A program made the translations under genes and the position numbers. From Halorhabdus utahensis DSM 12940 (GTDB taxonomy: Archaea; Halobacteriota; Halobacteria; Halobacteriales; Haloarculaceae), in the NCBI RefSeq assembly GCF_000023945.1, contig NC_013158.1, positions 868,001 to 932,000 of the forward strand: DNA of 64,000 nt, written 5' to 3'. The stretch's first letter is position 1. Every line of letters begins with the position of its first letter. The notes under the pieces are model-generated. The model had not been told where the DNA came from, searched no databases, and worked only from the letters and a program-made list of their open reading frames with translations. Of the stretch, positions 53,135-62,923 are shown piece by piece.

Positions 53135-54856
53135 ATGAGTACGCTCTCGTTGCTCCAGTCCGGGACAGTGGTCGAGGGGGTGGACCCTACCCTCCTCGCG
53201 GCCACCGGTGACTGGATCGTCGAGTCGGTCGGCTCGCTGTCGACCGAACCGCTCGCCGTCGGTGTCCTGACGGTGGGGGTGGTCGGCATGAGTATCCGAT
53301 CCGTCTTCGACTCGATCCTCTCGGACGAGGACGGGGGCCCCGACGTGGACGAGGGGGACGACGACGGGTTGATGCCCGAGGAAGGCGGGGATGACCTCGG
53401 CGACCTTGGCGGCGGGTTCGGTGATGGCGGCGACGACTTCGGAGATTTCGAAGACGACGACTTCGGCGAGATGGACGGGGGCGGTGCGGACACTGACGAA
53501 CTACAGCACCGCCTCGACGAGCTCGAAACCGAGGTCGGCAGCCTCTCCTCGACGGTCAACACGGTCCGCAACGAGAACGAGCAGATCTCTGAAACGGTCG
53601 ACGACGTCGAGGAAAACGTTCGAAAACTGCTCGACATCTACGAGATGGTGACTCGGGGCGTCAATCCCTTCGCCGACGACATCGACGCCGGCGGATTGGG
53701 CGGCCCCGGAGAGGAGTCGTTTGGCCTCTTCGACAATGGTGACGACCAGTCCGAAGAGGGAGACCTCGACGAAGACATCGCCAACGCCGACGCGGAAGGG
53801 TTCTTCGACGAAGACCTCGTCGAGGACGACGAGCTGGAAGCCGATGCCGACGTCGGCGATGTCCTGGGCACGGGCGAAGACGACGGCGGTGACGACGGTG
53901 GGTTCGAAGACGACTTCGAGGACGACTTCGACATGGACGATGATTTCGGCGACGCCGAAGACGACTTCGACATGGACGAGGGCGGCGACGGTGACGCGGA
54001 CAGCGGCGGTGAGGGCGGGAAATCCTTCGCCGAGCTCAAAGACGAGTACGAGGCCGGCGACGCCGAATGGGCCGAAGGCGACGCCGAAGATCCGGACGAA
54101 AGCATCGAGGAGACGACCGACGACCTGGCGGCAGACGACGACTCGCTTGATGACGATGAAGCCCTCGTGGACGAGGACGACGACTTCGCCATGGAGGACG
54201 ACGGTGGAGAGGCGGGCGACGGGCTGGCCGACGACGATCTCTTCGATACGGTTATCGAGGACGAGGGCGACGAAGAGAGCGCAGACGAGGCTGTCGATGC
54301 GACTGAATCCGCCACGAGCGTCGTCGAGGACGACACAGAGACAGAAGAAACCGAGCCGGATCAGGAGACGATTACCCCCGAGGAGGAGAGCGTCACGGAA
54401 ACGGCGCAGACCGAGGAGGACGCGACTGAGCCGGCGGCCAACGCCGAAGCGCCGTCAGCCAAAGAAGAGGCCGACGGGTCGGGAGCAACCGAAGGAGCGA
54501 GCGCCGAATCCGACGACGGAAAGCCATACCTCACGTCGCTTCCGGACGGGTTCCTCGCCGACCTGATCGTCGTCGAATGGCTGGAGTTCCTGGTCGAGGA
54601 AGTCGGGATCCGGGCCACCGCGGAGGCCATCGACTACTACGAACGCATCGACTGGATCGACGAGTCCGTCGCCGACCAGTTACAGGCGTACCTCAAGGGC
54701 TTCGAGGAAGGCGGTGAGTCCGAGAGCCTGACCATCGACCACCACACCAAGAGTCTGCGGTACGTGAGCCAGCTGAACGGCGGCGGGGCGGAGTCGATCG
54801 CCCTCCAACAGCTGCCACGCCAGACCGGAGGTGGCCCCGATGGGATTCAGCGTTAG
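53135..54856 (+). CDS. arlCE: archaellum stator-associated fusion protein ArlCE (FlaC/D/E)
   Basis: The 573-residue protein joins ArlC and ArlD/E modules. After a hydrophobic-leaning N-terminus (about 1-60) come an Asp/Gly-rich stretch, a coiled coil (about 120-170, DELQHRLDELETEVGSLSSTV) with the ArlC-type VNPFADD, and an acidic linker (about 190-460). The C-terminal ArlD/E domain (about 470-560) includes LTSLPDGFLADLIVVEWLEF and SLRYVSQLNGG. In Haloferax, ArlCDE form a cytoplasmic ring and connect CheF/CheY to the motor. It starts the arlCE-FGHIJ operon. Confidence 0.93.
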   Translation: MSTLSLLQSGTVVEGVDPTLLAATGDWIVESVGSLSTEPLAVGVLTVGVVGMSIRSVFDSILSDEDGGPDVDEGDDDGLMPEEGGDDLGDLGGGFGDGGDDFGDFEDDDFGEMDGGGADTDELQHRLDELETEVGSLSSTVNTVRNENEQISETVDDVEENVRKLLDIYEMVTRGVNPFADDIDAGGLGGPGEESFGLFDNGDDQSEEGDLDEDIANADAEGFFDEDLVEDDELEADADVGDVLGTGEDDGGDDGGFEDDFEDDFDMDDDFGDAEDDFDMDEGGDGDADSGGEGGKSFAELKDEYEAGDAEWAEGDAEDPDESIEETTDDLAADDDSLDDDEALVDEDDDFAMEDDGGEAGDGLADDDLFDTVIEDEGDEESADEAVDATESATSVVEDDTETEETEPDQETITPEEESVTETAQTEEDATEPAANAEAPSAKEEADGSGATEGASAESDDGKPYLTSLPDGFLADLIVVEWLEFLVEEVGIRATAEAIDYYERIDWIDESVADQLQAYLKGFEEGGESESLTIDHHTKSLRYVSQLNGGGAESIALQQLPRQTGGGPDGIQR

Positions 54857-55295
54857 TGGCTCGGCCGCGATCCTCCTGGTCGCGTTCTTCGTCGCCTTCG
54901 GGACGTTCTACAGCGCCGCCTCGAACTCCATGGAGACTGTCAACGATGCGCGAGGCGCTGCCCAGGACGACCTGCTCGCCCAGCAGAACACGGCGATCAC
55001 CCTGACGGACGTATCGGTGGCACACAACGTCTCCGGGGACGAGCTGTACTACGTGAACGCGACCGTGAAAAACACCGGGGCCAACGGGTTGAGCGTCGCC
55101 GACACCGACTTCATGGTCGACGGCGAACTGCAGACGTCGTTTCTCGACCGGGCCGTCGACGGCGACAGCTCGACGGACGTCTGGGCGACCGGGCAGCGAC
55201 TCACCGCCAACATGACGGTCCCCACCCAGCCCGACCGGCTCAAGGTCGTCACCGGCCCGGGTGTGGCCGCGACGGAGGTGGGACTGAGTGGCTAG
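54840..55295 (+). CDS. arlF: archaellum stator protein ArlF
   Basis: The 151-residue protein has one N-terminal helix (MGFSVSGSAAILLVAFFVAF) and an outward beta-sandwich domain with sequons NVS, NAT and NMT. ArlF binds the S-layer and with ArlG forms the stator complex in other archaea. ATG 54840 overlaps the 3' end of arlCE by 17 bases. arlG starts within its last eight bases. Confidence 0.92.
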   Translation: MGFSVSGSAAILLVAFFVAFGTFYSAASNSMETVNDARGAAQDDLLAQQNTAITLTDVSVAHNVSGDELYYVNATVKNTGANGLSVADTDFMVDGELQTSFLDRAVDGDSSTDVWATGQRLTANMTVPTQPDRLKVVTGPGVAATEVGLSG

Positions 55296-55737
55296 CGTGT
55301 CAGCGTCGCATTTGATCATCTTCATCGCGAGCATCCTCGTAGCGGCGAGCGTCGCGGGGACGATCACCAGTACGGTCGGCCAGCTCAGCGATGCGGTCGA
55401 CGATCTCGGGGTCGACGCCAGCCAGGAGGTCCGGACCGAGATCGAGATCATCAGCGATAGCGGCGCACAGGTGTACGACAGAGAGGGCAACGGAAACATC
55501 ACGCTGTACGTCAAAAACACCGGGTCCCAGCGGCTCCCGGCCGACGGGGTCGGAATGGACGTGATCGTCGATGGGATCTACCGGACTGACGTGAGTATGA
55601 CTGTCGTCGACGGGAGCGTCTGGCGACCCGGAACGGTCGTCCGCATGGGGATCTCGATCCCGGACCTACAGAGCGGGGACCACCGTGTCCAGTTGACGAT
55701 CTACGGTGACAGGGAGGTGTTCGAGTTCAACACATGA
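55288..55737 (+). CDS. arlG: archaellum stator protein ArlG
   Basis: The 149-residue protein starts with GTG and has one N-terminal helix ([18 protein letters not shown]) and an extracellular beta-rich domain with the sequon NIT. It partners ArlF in the periplasmic stator. It overlaps arlF by eight bases and arlH by four, so it is translated as part of the chain. Confidence 0.92.
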   Translation: MASVSASHLIIFIASILVAASVAGTITSTVGQLSDAVDDLGVDASQEVRTEIEIISDSGAQVYDREGNGNITLYVKNTGSQRLPADGVGMDVIVDGIYRTDVSMTVVDGSVWRPGTVVRMGISIPDLQSGDHRVQLTIYGDREVFEFNT

Positions 55738-56495
55738 GCATCGCAACCACTGATCTGTACTCGCTTGGCTTAGACGAGCGCGACAGACTGAACAAGGAAC
55801 TCGGCGGCGGCATCCCGCCCGGCAGCATCGTCCTCGTCGAAGGGGACTACGGTGCCGGGAAGTCCGCGATGAGCCAGCGCTTCGCCTACGGCCTCTGTGA
55901 GACCGGCCAGACGGTCACGATGCTTTCGACGGAGTTGACCGTCGGCAGTTTCCTCGATCAGATGCACAGCCTGGACTACGGCATGGTCGAGCACATCCTC
56001 GACGAGAACCTCCTGTTCCTGCACGCCGACATCGGCGACTCCAACACCTTCCAGGGTGGCGACGACGACAACGACCGCATGGACCTGCTCAAGCGGCTGA
56101 TGGACGCCGAAGTAATGTGGGACACGGATGTCATCATCATCGACACCTTCGACGCCATCCTCCGGAACGACCCCAAGTTCGAGGCCCTGGTCCGCCAGAA
56201 CGAGGAGCGCCAGGCTGCTCTGGAGATCATCTCGTACTTCCGGGACGTCATCGCCGAGGGGAAGGTCATCATGCTCACGGTCGACCCCTCGACGCTTGAC
56301 GAGGACGCGATCGGCCCCTTCCGGGCCATCGCCGACGTGTTCATCGAACTCGAGATGATCGAGGTCGGCAACGACGTGCGCCGACAGATCTCGGTGAAAC
56401 GCTTCGCCGGGATGGGCGAACAGGTCGGTGATACCATCGGGTACTCCGTCCGGTCTGGGACGGGCATCGTCATCGAATCGCGCAGTGTCGCATAA
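55734..56495 (+). CDS. arlH: archaellum ATP-binding regulator ArlH
   Basis: The 253-residue RecA/KaiC-fold protein has Walker [12 protein letters not shown] (about 35-45) and Walker [10 protein letters not shown]. ArlH binds ATP, autophosphorylates and docks on ArlI, acting as a switch in motor assembly and rotation. It follows arlG and precedes arlI by 12 bp, the conserved order. Confidence 0.96.
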   Translation: MSIATTDLYSLGLDERDRLNKELGGGIPPGSIVLVEGDYGAGKSAMSQRFAYGLCETGQTVTMLSTELTVGSFLDQMHSLDYGMVEHILDENLLFLHADIGDSNTFQGGDDDNDRMDLLKRLMDAEVMWDTDVIIIDTFDAILRNDPKFEALVRQNEERQAALEIISYFRDVIAEGKVIMLTVDPSTLDEDAIGPFRAIADVFIELEMIEVGNDVRRQISVKRFAGMGEQVGDTIGYSVRSGTGIVIESRSVA

Positions 56496-56507
56496 GGGGA
56501 AATACAC

Positions 56508-58181
56508 ATGACAGATCACGGCAGACCCAAACCGTCGGACGAACTCCGCCAACACGCAGCGAGGCGTCCACACCTCCGTGATCACCTCCAGAAGTTCAAG
56601 CAGATCACCGGCGAGTTCCCGATGTTCGTCGAGGAAGCCGACGGCGAATACGAGACCAATCGCCCGAACATCCTCTACCCCGTCGGCGGCCCTATTTACA
56701 CGCACGTCTACGGCGACATCGGCCAGGACATCAAGTACTACGCGATCGAGCCGGAACTGGCAGAGGACGAGCAGACGGTCTTCGAGAAGGTCCGCAACCG
56801 GTTGCTCGAACGCAGCGTCATGAAGCCCGCACCGACCGAGGAAGGTGAGTACGACGACCGGATCGAAGAACTCCTTCAAGAGACGACGAACGTCAAGCGG
56901 CGTGAAAGCGGTGACGGCGTCCTGAGTCGACTGGGGAACATTACGAACCTCGGGAAAGTTGACGTCACCGAGGAGACCTACGAAAACATCCGCTACCGGC
57001 TGAACCGCGACATCGTCGGCCTCGGTCCCCTCGAGCCGGTGATGCGGGACCCGGCCAACGAGGACATCCACGTCATCGGTCCCCACGAGTGTTACGTCGA
57101 TCACTCCGTCTACAGCCTCATCAAGACGACCGTCGACTTCGGCGAACCCGCGGATTACGAGCAGTGGCTGCGAAACATGGGCGAACGGATCGGCGACCCC
57201 GTCTCCGACAGCGACCCGATCATCGACTCGACGCTGCCGGACGGCTCGCGTATCAACATCATCTACTCCGACGATGTCTCGTTGAAGGGGCCCTCGATGA
57301 CCATCCGACAGGGCACGGAGGTGCCCCTGTCGATCTTCCAGATTACGAAGTGGGGCACCCTCTCCCCGGAACTGGCGGCCTACCTCTGGCTCGCCCTGGA
57401 GAACGAACAGACGGTGTTCGTCGTCGGGGAGACCGCCTCCGGGAAGACGACGACGCTGAACTCCATCATGTCGTTCATCCCCCGGGATTCGAAGATCTAC
57501 ACCGCCGAGGACACCTCCGAGGTCCTGCCGCCACACGACACCTGGCAGCAACTCCTCACCCGGGAAGGTGACGACGAGGGGACGGACGTCGACATGTTCG
57601 ACCTCGTCGCCGCCGCGCTCCGGTCGCGGCCCGACTACATCATCGTGGGCGAGGTTCGTGGCGAGGAGGGTCGAATGGCGTTCCAGGCGGCCCAAACCGG
57701 CCACCCGGTCATGCTGACCTTCCACGCTGCCGACATCGTTTCGATGATCCAGCGCTTCACCGGCGAACCGATCAACGTCCCCGAGACGTTCATGGACGTC
57801 GCCGACATCGCGCTGTTCCAGAACCGGGTCAAGCAGGGCGACGACGTCCTCCGCCGGGTCACCTCAGTCCAGGAAATCGAAGGCTACTCCAAGGAGATGG
57901 ACGGTGTCGTCACCCGCCAGAGCTTCTACTGGGACCCCGTCGAGGACGAGATCGTCTTCCAGGGGATGAACAACTCCTTCGTCCTCGAAGAGCAGATCGC
58001 GACCCTGCTAGGGTACGAGGACACCCGCGACATCTACGACGACCTCCAGTTCCGGGCGGATATCATCAGGCGGGCGATCCAGGAGAACGTGCTGGGCTAC
58101 CACGAGGTCAACGAGTTGATCGAGAACTTCCAGCGCGACGGCGTCGAGGGACTCCCCTTCGACATCCACCGCCAAGACTGA
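56508..58181 (+). CDS. arlI: archaellum assembly and rotation ATPase ArlI
   Basis: The 557-residue hexameric secretion-type ATPase has Walker A GETASGKTT (about 307-315), Asp-box/Walker B-type YIIVGEVRGEE, and a His-box-like GHPVMLTFHA. It powers filament assembly and rotation. The long N-terminal domain (about 1-270) contacts ArlH and ArlJ. Its final A base is shared with the arlJ start (TGATGG). Confidence 0.96.
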   Translation: MTDHGRPKPSDELRQHAARRPHLRDHLQKFKQITGEFPMFVEEADGEYETNRPNILYPVGGPIYTHVYGDIGQDIKYYAIEPELAEDEQTVFEKVRNRLLERSVMKPAPTEEGEYDDRIEELLQETTNVKRRESGDGVLSRLGNITNLGKVDVTEETYENIRYRLNRDIVGLGPLEPVMRDPANEDIHVIGPHECYVDHSVYSLIKTTVDFGEPADYEQWLRNMGERIGDPVSDSDPIIDSTLPDGSRINIIYSDDVSLKGPSMTIRQGTEVPLSIFQITKWGTLSPELAAYLWLALENEQTVFVVGETASGKTTTLNSIMSFIPRDSKIYTAEDTSEVLPPHDTWQQLLTREGDDEGTDVDMFDLVAAALRSRPDYIIVGEVRGEEGRMAFQAAQTGHPVMLTFHAADIVSMIQRFTGEPINVPETFMDVADIALFQNRVKQGDDVLRRVTSVQEIEGYSKEMDGVVTRQSFYWDPVEDEIVFQGMNNSFVLEEQIATLLGYEDTRDIYDDLQFRADIIRRAIQENVLGYHEVNELIENFQRDGVEGLPFDIHRQD

Positions 58182-59926
58182 TGGCCTCCGAAGAAGCCAC
58201 CCTCGACCTGACGATCTCCGGCACGATAGCCTCGCTACTCGAATCCTATCGCCGGATGGGGATCCCGATTCAGCGGTATCTGTTCGGCATCCTCCTGCCG
58301 GCGTTCGTGTTCTTTCTCGCCACCCTCGGCGTGGCGCTGCTGGTGAACCTGCCGCTTGGGATCAAGCTCCCCTTCCCGCTGCTCGGGTTGCTCCTCCTCG
58401 GGGCTGCGGTGTTCTATCCCAGAGTACAGCTCTCCCAGCGCAAGCAGGCGCTGAACGACAGATTTCACCTCATGGTCACCCACATGACGGTCCTCTCGAC
58501 GACGAAAATCGACCGCATGGAGGTGTTCAGAGCGCTCGCCAGTGAAGACGAATACGGCGAACTCGCCACCGAGATGGGACGGGTCGTCGAACTGGTCGAT
58601 ACCTGGAATCTGAGCCTCGACGACGCGTGTCGTCGCCGGGCGAAGGAAGTGCCAAGCGACGCGCTCGCGGATTTCTTCGACCGACTGGCATACACTATGG
58701 GCGCGGGACAGAGTCTCGAGGACTACCTACTCTCCGAACAGGACATGATCATCGAGAACTACAAGACGATCTACGAGGGGACGCTTGGCAACCTCGAGGT
58801 GATGAAAGACCTCTACCTGTCGATGATCCTCTCGATGACGTTCGCCCTGGTGTTCGCTGTGGTCCTCCCGATCCTGACGGGGACGAACCCAATGATGACC
58901 GTGAGTGCGGTCATCGTGCTGTTCATCTTCGTCCAGACGGGCTTTTTCGTCGCGATCCGCTCGTTGGCCCCCTACGACCCGGTCTGGTACCATCCGGAGG
59001 AGATAACCTCGCCGATGGAGCGGCGACTCAACGTTAGTTTCGCCGCTGGCGTGGTGCTGACATTGGTGTTCGGGTTCATCAGCTTCGGTGGGTTCGCCGG
59101 GATCAGCCCGATCACGCTGGACATGATATTCTTCTTCTGGGACCCCGTCCCCCTGTCGATTTACGCCGTCTTCCCCATCACGCCGCTGCTCATCCCCGGA
59201 CTCATCATCCGACAGGAGGAGAAGAAGATCAAGGCCCGCGATCAGGAGTACCCGAGTTTCATCCGGGCACTTGGATCGACCGAAGGAGCCAAGCAGTCGA
59301 CGACCGGTGCCGTCCTGGAATCCCTTCGCGAGAAGGAGTTCGGGCCGCTCAGCGAGAACATCGACAACCTCTATAAGCGACTCAACATGCGGATCGAGCC
59401 CGAGAAGGCCTGGCGACACTTCACCGCCGAGTCACGGTCGTACCTGATCCAGACGTTCAGCGAGATGTACCTCATCGGCCGGAAGATGGGTGGCAGCCCG
59501 AAGCAACTCGGGGAGCTCATCAGCGAGAACATGAACGAAGTCCTCCAGTTGCGCCAGCAGCGCGACCAGGAGACGACGACCCTCATCGGCGTGCTCTATG
59601 GCATCTCCGCGGCCGCGACCTTCGCCTTCTTCATCGGGCTGCAGGTCGTAAACATCCTCTCGGAGATGAGTCTCAACCTCCAGACGGGATCGAGCAATTT
59701 CGAGGTCAGCACGCTCATCCACACCTCCGTCTACGAGATTCCGATCATCGAGTTCCTGCTCATCACCGTGATTATCTTCAACGCGCTCCTGTCGTCGCTG
59801 ATGATCCGGACGACCGACGGCGGTCACAAGCTCAACAGTTACATGCACTTCGTCGTCCTCTCGTGGATCGGCGCGCTGGTCGCTATCTTCACGAAATTAG
59901 TCGTCTCCAGCGTCATCAGCATCTGA
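58181..59926 (+). CDS. arlJ: archaellum membrane platform protein ArlJ
   Basis: The 581-residue polytopic membrane protein of the T2SF/GspF type has two T2SF domains, about 8-9 helices in total, and cytoplasmic helical parts (about 75-210 and 360-480). Conserved stretches are LSLDDACRRRAKEVPSDALA and FTAESRSYLIQTFSEMYLIG. It anchors ArlI and the filament base. It is the last gene of the operon. Confidence 0.95.
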   Translation: MASEEATLDLTISGTIASLLESYRRMGIPIQRYLFGILLPAFVFFLATLGVALLVNLPLGIKLPFPLLGLLLLGAAVFYPRVQLSQRKQALNDRFHLMVTHMTVLSTTKIDRMEVFRALASEDEYGELATEMGRVVELVDTWNLSLDDACRRRAKEVPSDALADFFDRLAYTMGAGQSLEDYLLSEQDMIIENYKTIYEGTLGNLEVMKDLYLSMILSMTFALVFAVVLPILTGTNPMMTVSAVIVLFIFVQTGFFVAIRSLAPYDPVWYHPEEITSPMERRLNVSFAAGVVLTLVFGFISFGGFAGISPITLDMIFFFWDPVPLSIYAVFPITPLLIPGLIIRQEEKKIKARDQEYPSFIRALGSTEGAKQSTTGAVLESLREKEFGPLSENIDNLYKRLNMRIEPEKAWRHFTAESRSYLIQTFSEMYLIGRKMGGSPKQLGELISENMNEVLQLRQQRDQETTTLIGVLYGISAAATFAFFIGLQVVNILSEMSLNLQTGSSNFEVSTLIHTSVYEIPIIEFLLITVIIFNALLSSLMIRTTDGGHKLNSYMHFVVLSWIGALVAIFTKLVVSSVISI

Positions 59927-59985
59927 GTCGGCACCGTTCTCACGCTATCGCGAAGCTTTTGCCGGTGGCTCCGCTCGATTCAGGC

Positions 59986-60429
59986 ATGATTGACCGCGCG
60001 GAGTTTCTGGCGGGAGACCGACCTGAGGACATCGCCTTCTTTCTACACGAAGACAGCGTCTCGAACCTCGACGCGCTCGACGCACACGCCGAGACAGTCG
60101 CGGATGGCGCTGTCCTCGTCCTCCCGGGCGAGAAGGGGCGGAGTGCGTTTGAGTCAGTCGTCGGGATGGACCCGATGGCCCTGGCCCAGCAGGCGATGGA
60201 CACGCCGGGCGACATTCACGACGACCTGACTGGCGGGGTCTGTCCGGCGAGTGACGACGATCCCGAAGCCGATCACACGGTCAAGTTCGTGTTCGCGTTC
60301 GCCGAGGCCCAGAACGACGAGGTCGGCGGGCTCTATGCCGAGGGTGACGTGATCCACGCCTACGCCGTCTGTACCTGCGGCGAGACCTACAGCGAGAAGT
60401 GGCTCGCCGACGAACCTGACGCTCAATAA
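59986..60429 (+). CDS. DUF5807-like conserved protein
   Basis: The 147-residue soluble acidic protein matches haloarchaeal DUF5807 as I recall it (FLAGDRPEDIAFFL at the start, VLVLPGEKGRSAFESVVGMDPMALAQQAM). The C-terminus has a CTCGE motif (C137, C139) plus Cys in GGVCPAS, possibly a metal site. It has no known function. It follows arlJ by 59 bp and could be read from the same transcript, but it is widely conserved in non-motile species too as far as I know. Confidence 0.75.
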   Translation: MIDRAEFLAGDRPEDIAFFLHEDSVSNLDALDAHAETVADGAVLVLPGEKGRSAFESVVGMDPMALAQQAMDTPGDIHDDLTGGVCPASDDDPEADHTVKFVFAFAEAQNDEVGGLYAEGDVIHAYAVCTCGETYSEKWLADEPDAQ

Positions 60430-60435
60430 CGCCCG

Positions 60436-60630
60436 ATGCAGATGACAACAGATGTGAACGGGACGAAGGGCGTCCTCACCGGCTTGATCGGGCTCGTCGG
60501 CACAGTGGTCTTTCTCGGACTATTCGTCTACCCGTTGCAGTACGGACTCAAAGAGAGCGCTGCAGTGGCAGGACTGATCGTCCTCGCTGGACTCTGGGAG
60601 TTCGTCCTCGATAGTGCGGAACTCGGGTGA
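60436..60630 (+). CDS. small two-helix membrane protein
   Basis: The 64-residue product has two helices (about 13-32 and 40-58; VLTGLIGLVGTVVFLGLFVYP and AVAGLIVLAGLWEFVL). ATG 60436 or 60442 may be the start. It follows the DUF5807-like gene by 6 bp and is probably co-transcribed with it. No family is recognised. Confidence 0.6.
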   Translation: MQMTTDVNGTKGVLTGLIGLVGTVVFLGLFVYPLQYGLKESAAVAGLIVLAGLWEFVLDSAELG

Positions 60631-60784
60631 CTGTCGAAACATTCACAGCCGGAACAGTTCGAGTGGCTGGCCAACCAGCACCCGAACGAGGTCTGTCAGG
60701 GTCTCCTCGGCTCGCTTCGCTCACGGCTTCACCGTTCGAATTTCCGAGACACTCCCTTTGTCGTGTCCCGCTTCGCTCGGGGTA

Positions 60785-61852
60785 CTACTCCTCGACCTCT
60801 AACCGCCGGAAGGCATCTACAATGGCCTGCTTGGCCACCGCCCCCCGCGTCGTCCAGTGGTGGGCGTAATCCAGCATGTCGTCGTAGACATCGGGTTTAC
60901 AGCCGGCCGCCTTCGGGTGGCCGCCGCCGTTGACCTGGGCCGCGACCTCGTGGGCACGCTCGAAGTTCTCAGTCCCACGGATCGAGGCCGAACCGGCGGG
61001 TTTGACGATCACCCCGGCGTCGGCTCCCTGCTCGCGGAGTGCCTCGGCGACCTCGTTTTGCGAGCAGCGACCGTAGGTCACGCCGACCGTCCAGGGACCG
61101 ACCTCCCGAAGTTGAGCGCGTTCGACGGCCTTCTCGATCAGGGCTTCCTTCTCGATGCGGCGCTCGGCGAGCAACTCCTCGGCATCGGTCGGTAGGTCTG
61201 CACCGTGCGCTCGGATGATCTCGACGTACTCCTCGGGTTCGAGCCAGTGGGCGAGGTCAGCCAGATCGTCGCTCCGGGGATCGTCGCGGATCCAGAGGTC
61301 GTGGTCGCGGGTGACAGCCGTCAGATCGACGAAGCGATCGGGGAAGTCAGCGTCTAGTTCGGCGAGTGCGACGTCAGCGGTACACGCCTCATCCGACTCG
61401 CCGACAGTGAGTGTGACGCCGGCATCCGCAACCATCCCGGCAAGATCCTCGTCCCACTGATGGTGGTCGAACCACCGGACCGATCCAGCGCGGGCCACGA
61501 TATCGTCGAGTCCCGCAAGATCAGCAGCCTCGTCGGGGCAGAGATCACAGACGAACACGTCCGTGTCGGGTTCGAGATACTCGGCGACCCATTCAAACGC
61601 ACGGGCGAGATCGTGCGGACTCGCTTCCAGAAGCGCACCCTCGCCGAAGGCGTCCCGGATCAAGGCGACGCAGGCGAGGCCGTCGGCGTCGGGATCGGCG
61701 ATCACGACTGTGCCAGCGTCGGCGAGCGTGTCGGCGGCTTCCCGCTCGCGTTCGATCTCCTCGACGGTATCCGGATGAAAGAACCCCTCACCGGGGAGGA
61801 TCGACTTGCGCTCGATCGAGAGGCGGTCGTCGTCGATGAGCCAGTCGTCCAC
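60785..61852 (-). CDS. DHH-DHHA1 family phosphoesterase
   Basis: The 355-residue protein has the DHH catalytic domain with IADPDADGLACVAL (motif I), VCDLCP (motif II), FDHHQ (motif III) and DLTAVTRDHDLW. The C-terminal DHHA1 domain has the substrate-binding VNGGGHPKAAGC. It is smaller than the RecJ/GAN-like protein elsewhere in the window and closer to nano-RNase or cyclic-dinucleotide phosphodiesterase types. The nucleic-acid or nucleotide substrate is unknown. It starts at GTG 61852, two bases after the stop of the universal stress gene, so both form an operon. Confidence 0.85.
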   Translation of the reverse strand: MDDWLIDDDRLSIERKSILPGEGFFHPDTVEEIEREREAADTLADAGTVVIADPDADGLACVALIRDAFGEGALLEASPHDLARAFEWVAEYLEPDTDVFVCDLCPDEAADLAGLDDIVARAGSVRWFDHHQWDEDLAGMVADAGVTLTVGESDEACTADVALAELDADFPDRFVDLTAVTRDHDLWIRDDPRSDDLADLAHWLEPEEYVEIIRAHGADLPTDAEELLAERRIEKEALIEKAVERAQLREVGPWTVGVTYGRCSQNEVAEALREQGADAGVIVKPAGSASIRGTENFERAHEVAAQVNGGGHPKAAGCKPDVYDDMLDYAHHWTTRGAVAKQAIVDAFRRLEVEE

Positions 61853-61854
61853 GC

Positions 61855-62313
61855 TTAGGCCTCCTGGGGCGTCACGGCACTTGTCTCGTCGGCGTCGAGT
61901 TGCCGGACGGTCAGGACGGGAACGGGCGAACGTCTCACGACCGCCTCGGCGACGCTACCGAGGAGGAACGCGTGTTCGCCGTGGCGGCCACGCGTCCCAG
62001 TCACGACGACGTCGGCCGCGACCTCCTGGGCGTAGGCACAGATCTCCGCAGCCGGCCGTCCCTCTCTGACAGCCGTGACCACCGATCGATCAGTCTGTTG
62101 GGTCAGTTGGGCAAGCACATCCTCACCGTGCTGCTGAAGCGCGGCTTCGAGATCGTCCCGGACCGCCGCCGGGGAGGCGTCGACCTCGCTCGCGTCAGTC
62201 ACGTACAGCGCATGGACCGTCGCGTCGAATCGACGGGCGAGATCAAGGCCGACTGTCACCGCCCGGTCAGCGCTCTGGGAGCCGTCAGTCGCCAGAACCA
62301 CCGTGTCGTACAT
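61855..62313 (-). CDS. universal stress protein
   Basis: The 152-residue UspA-family protein has VVLATDGSQSADRAV at the start and the ATP-binding GTRGRHGEHAFLLGSVAEAVVRRSPVPVLTV pattern (G-2x-G-9x-GS). It likely binds ATP. It is leaderless with a TATA box at -27 and is the first gene of a two-gene operon with the DHH phosphoesterase. Confidence 0.9.
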   Translation of the reverse strand: MYDTVVLATDGSQSADRAVTVGLDLARRFDATVHALYVTDASEVDASPAAVRDDLEAALQQHGEDVLAQLTQQTDRSVVTAVREGRPAAEICAYAQEVAADVVVTGTRGRHGEHAFLLGSVAEAVVRRSPVPVLTVRQLDADETSAVTPQEA

Positions 62314-62335
62314 AGACGAGCATGGCGGTCGGTTC

Positions 62336-62344
62336 GTATAAAGG
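62336..62344 (-). promoter_or_regulatory. TATA-like box of the universal stress/DHH operon
   Basis: CCTTTATAC on the minus strand is centred 27 bp before ATG 62313; a leaderless transcript is expected. Confidence 0.65.
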
Positions 62345-62470
62345 TTCAGTGACCGCCCACGGAGGACCTGTCCAACCTTGATCAGGACTGGAGATGCAGT
62401 TCGATAGGGAAACGGTCCGAGAGTCGTCCCTCGGTGGGTTTTTTGAGGGGTCACGCCGCAGGAGAGGATA

Positions 62471-62923
62471 ATGGCTGTCGAAATCGACACGATACTGGTA
62501 CCGGTCGACGGCACGGACCGTTCTGATCGGGCCGTCAAGCACGCATTGCCGATCGCCGACCGGTACGATGCCGAGGTACACATCCTGTACGTGATCGAGG
62601 AGACGGTCGCTGCGGGGCTCGAACAGGGAGATATCGAAGCCGACAGTGTCGCGAACGAACACCGGGCGTTCATGGACGCCGTCCGGGAACAGGTGCGTGC
62701 GGACGGCCACAACATCGACCTCTCACAGTCGACCGTCTTTGGCTATTCGGCAAGTTCACTGACTCGGCACCCAGTCAGCGTCGTGTTGGACGCCGCCGAG
62801 GACATCGGCGCGGACTTCATCGTCATTCCCCGCCAGTCCGTCATGGACGAACCTGGCGCAATGCTCGGCAAAGTCGCCGAATACGTCCTCACGTACGCGA
62901 GTCAACCCGTTCTCTCGGTCTAG
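62471..62923 (+). CDS. universal stress protein
   Basis: The 150-residue UspA-family protein has ILVPVDGTDRSDRAVKHAL at the start but no G-2x-G-9x-GS loop: the matching region reads IVIPRQSVMDEPGAMLGKVAEYVLTYASQPVLSV. It may therefore not bind ATP. GGAG lies about 10 bp before the start. Its TAG shares a CTAG with the convergent acetyltransferase stop. Confidence 0.88.
   Translation: MAVEIDTILVPVDGTDRSDRAVKHALPIADRYDAEVHILYVIEETVAAGLEQGDIEADSVANEHRAFMDAVREQVRADGHNIDLSQSTVFGYSASSLTRHPVSVVLDAAEDIGADFIVIPRQSVMDEPGAMLGKVAEYVLTYASQPVLSV

Noticed and set aside
55770-57725. 651-codon minus-strand open frame across arlH and arlI
   Set aside because: Both genes underneath are diagnostic archaellum ATPases; the antisense frame is a GC-bias shadow.
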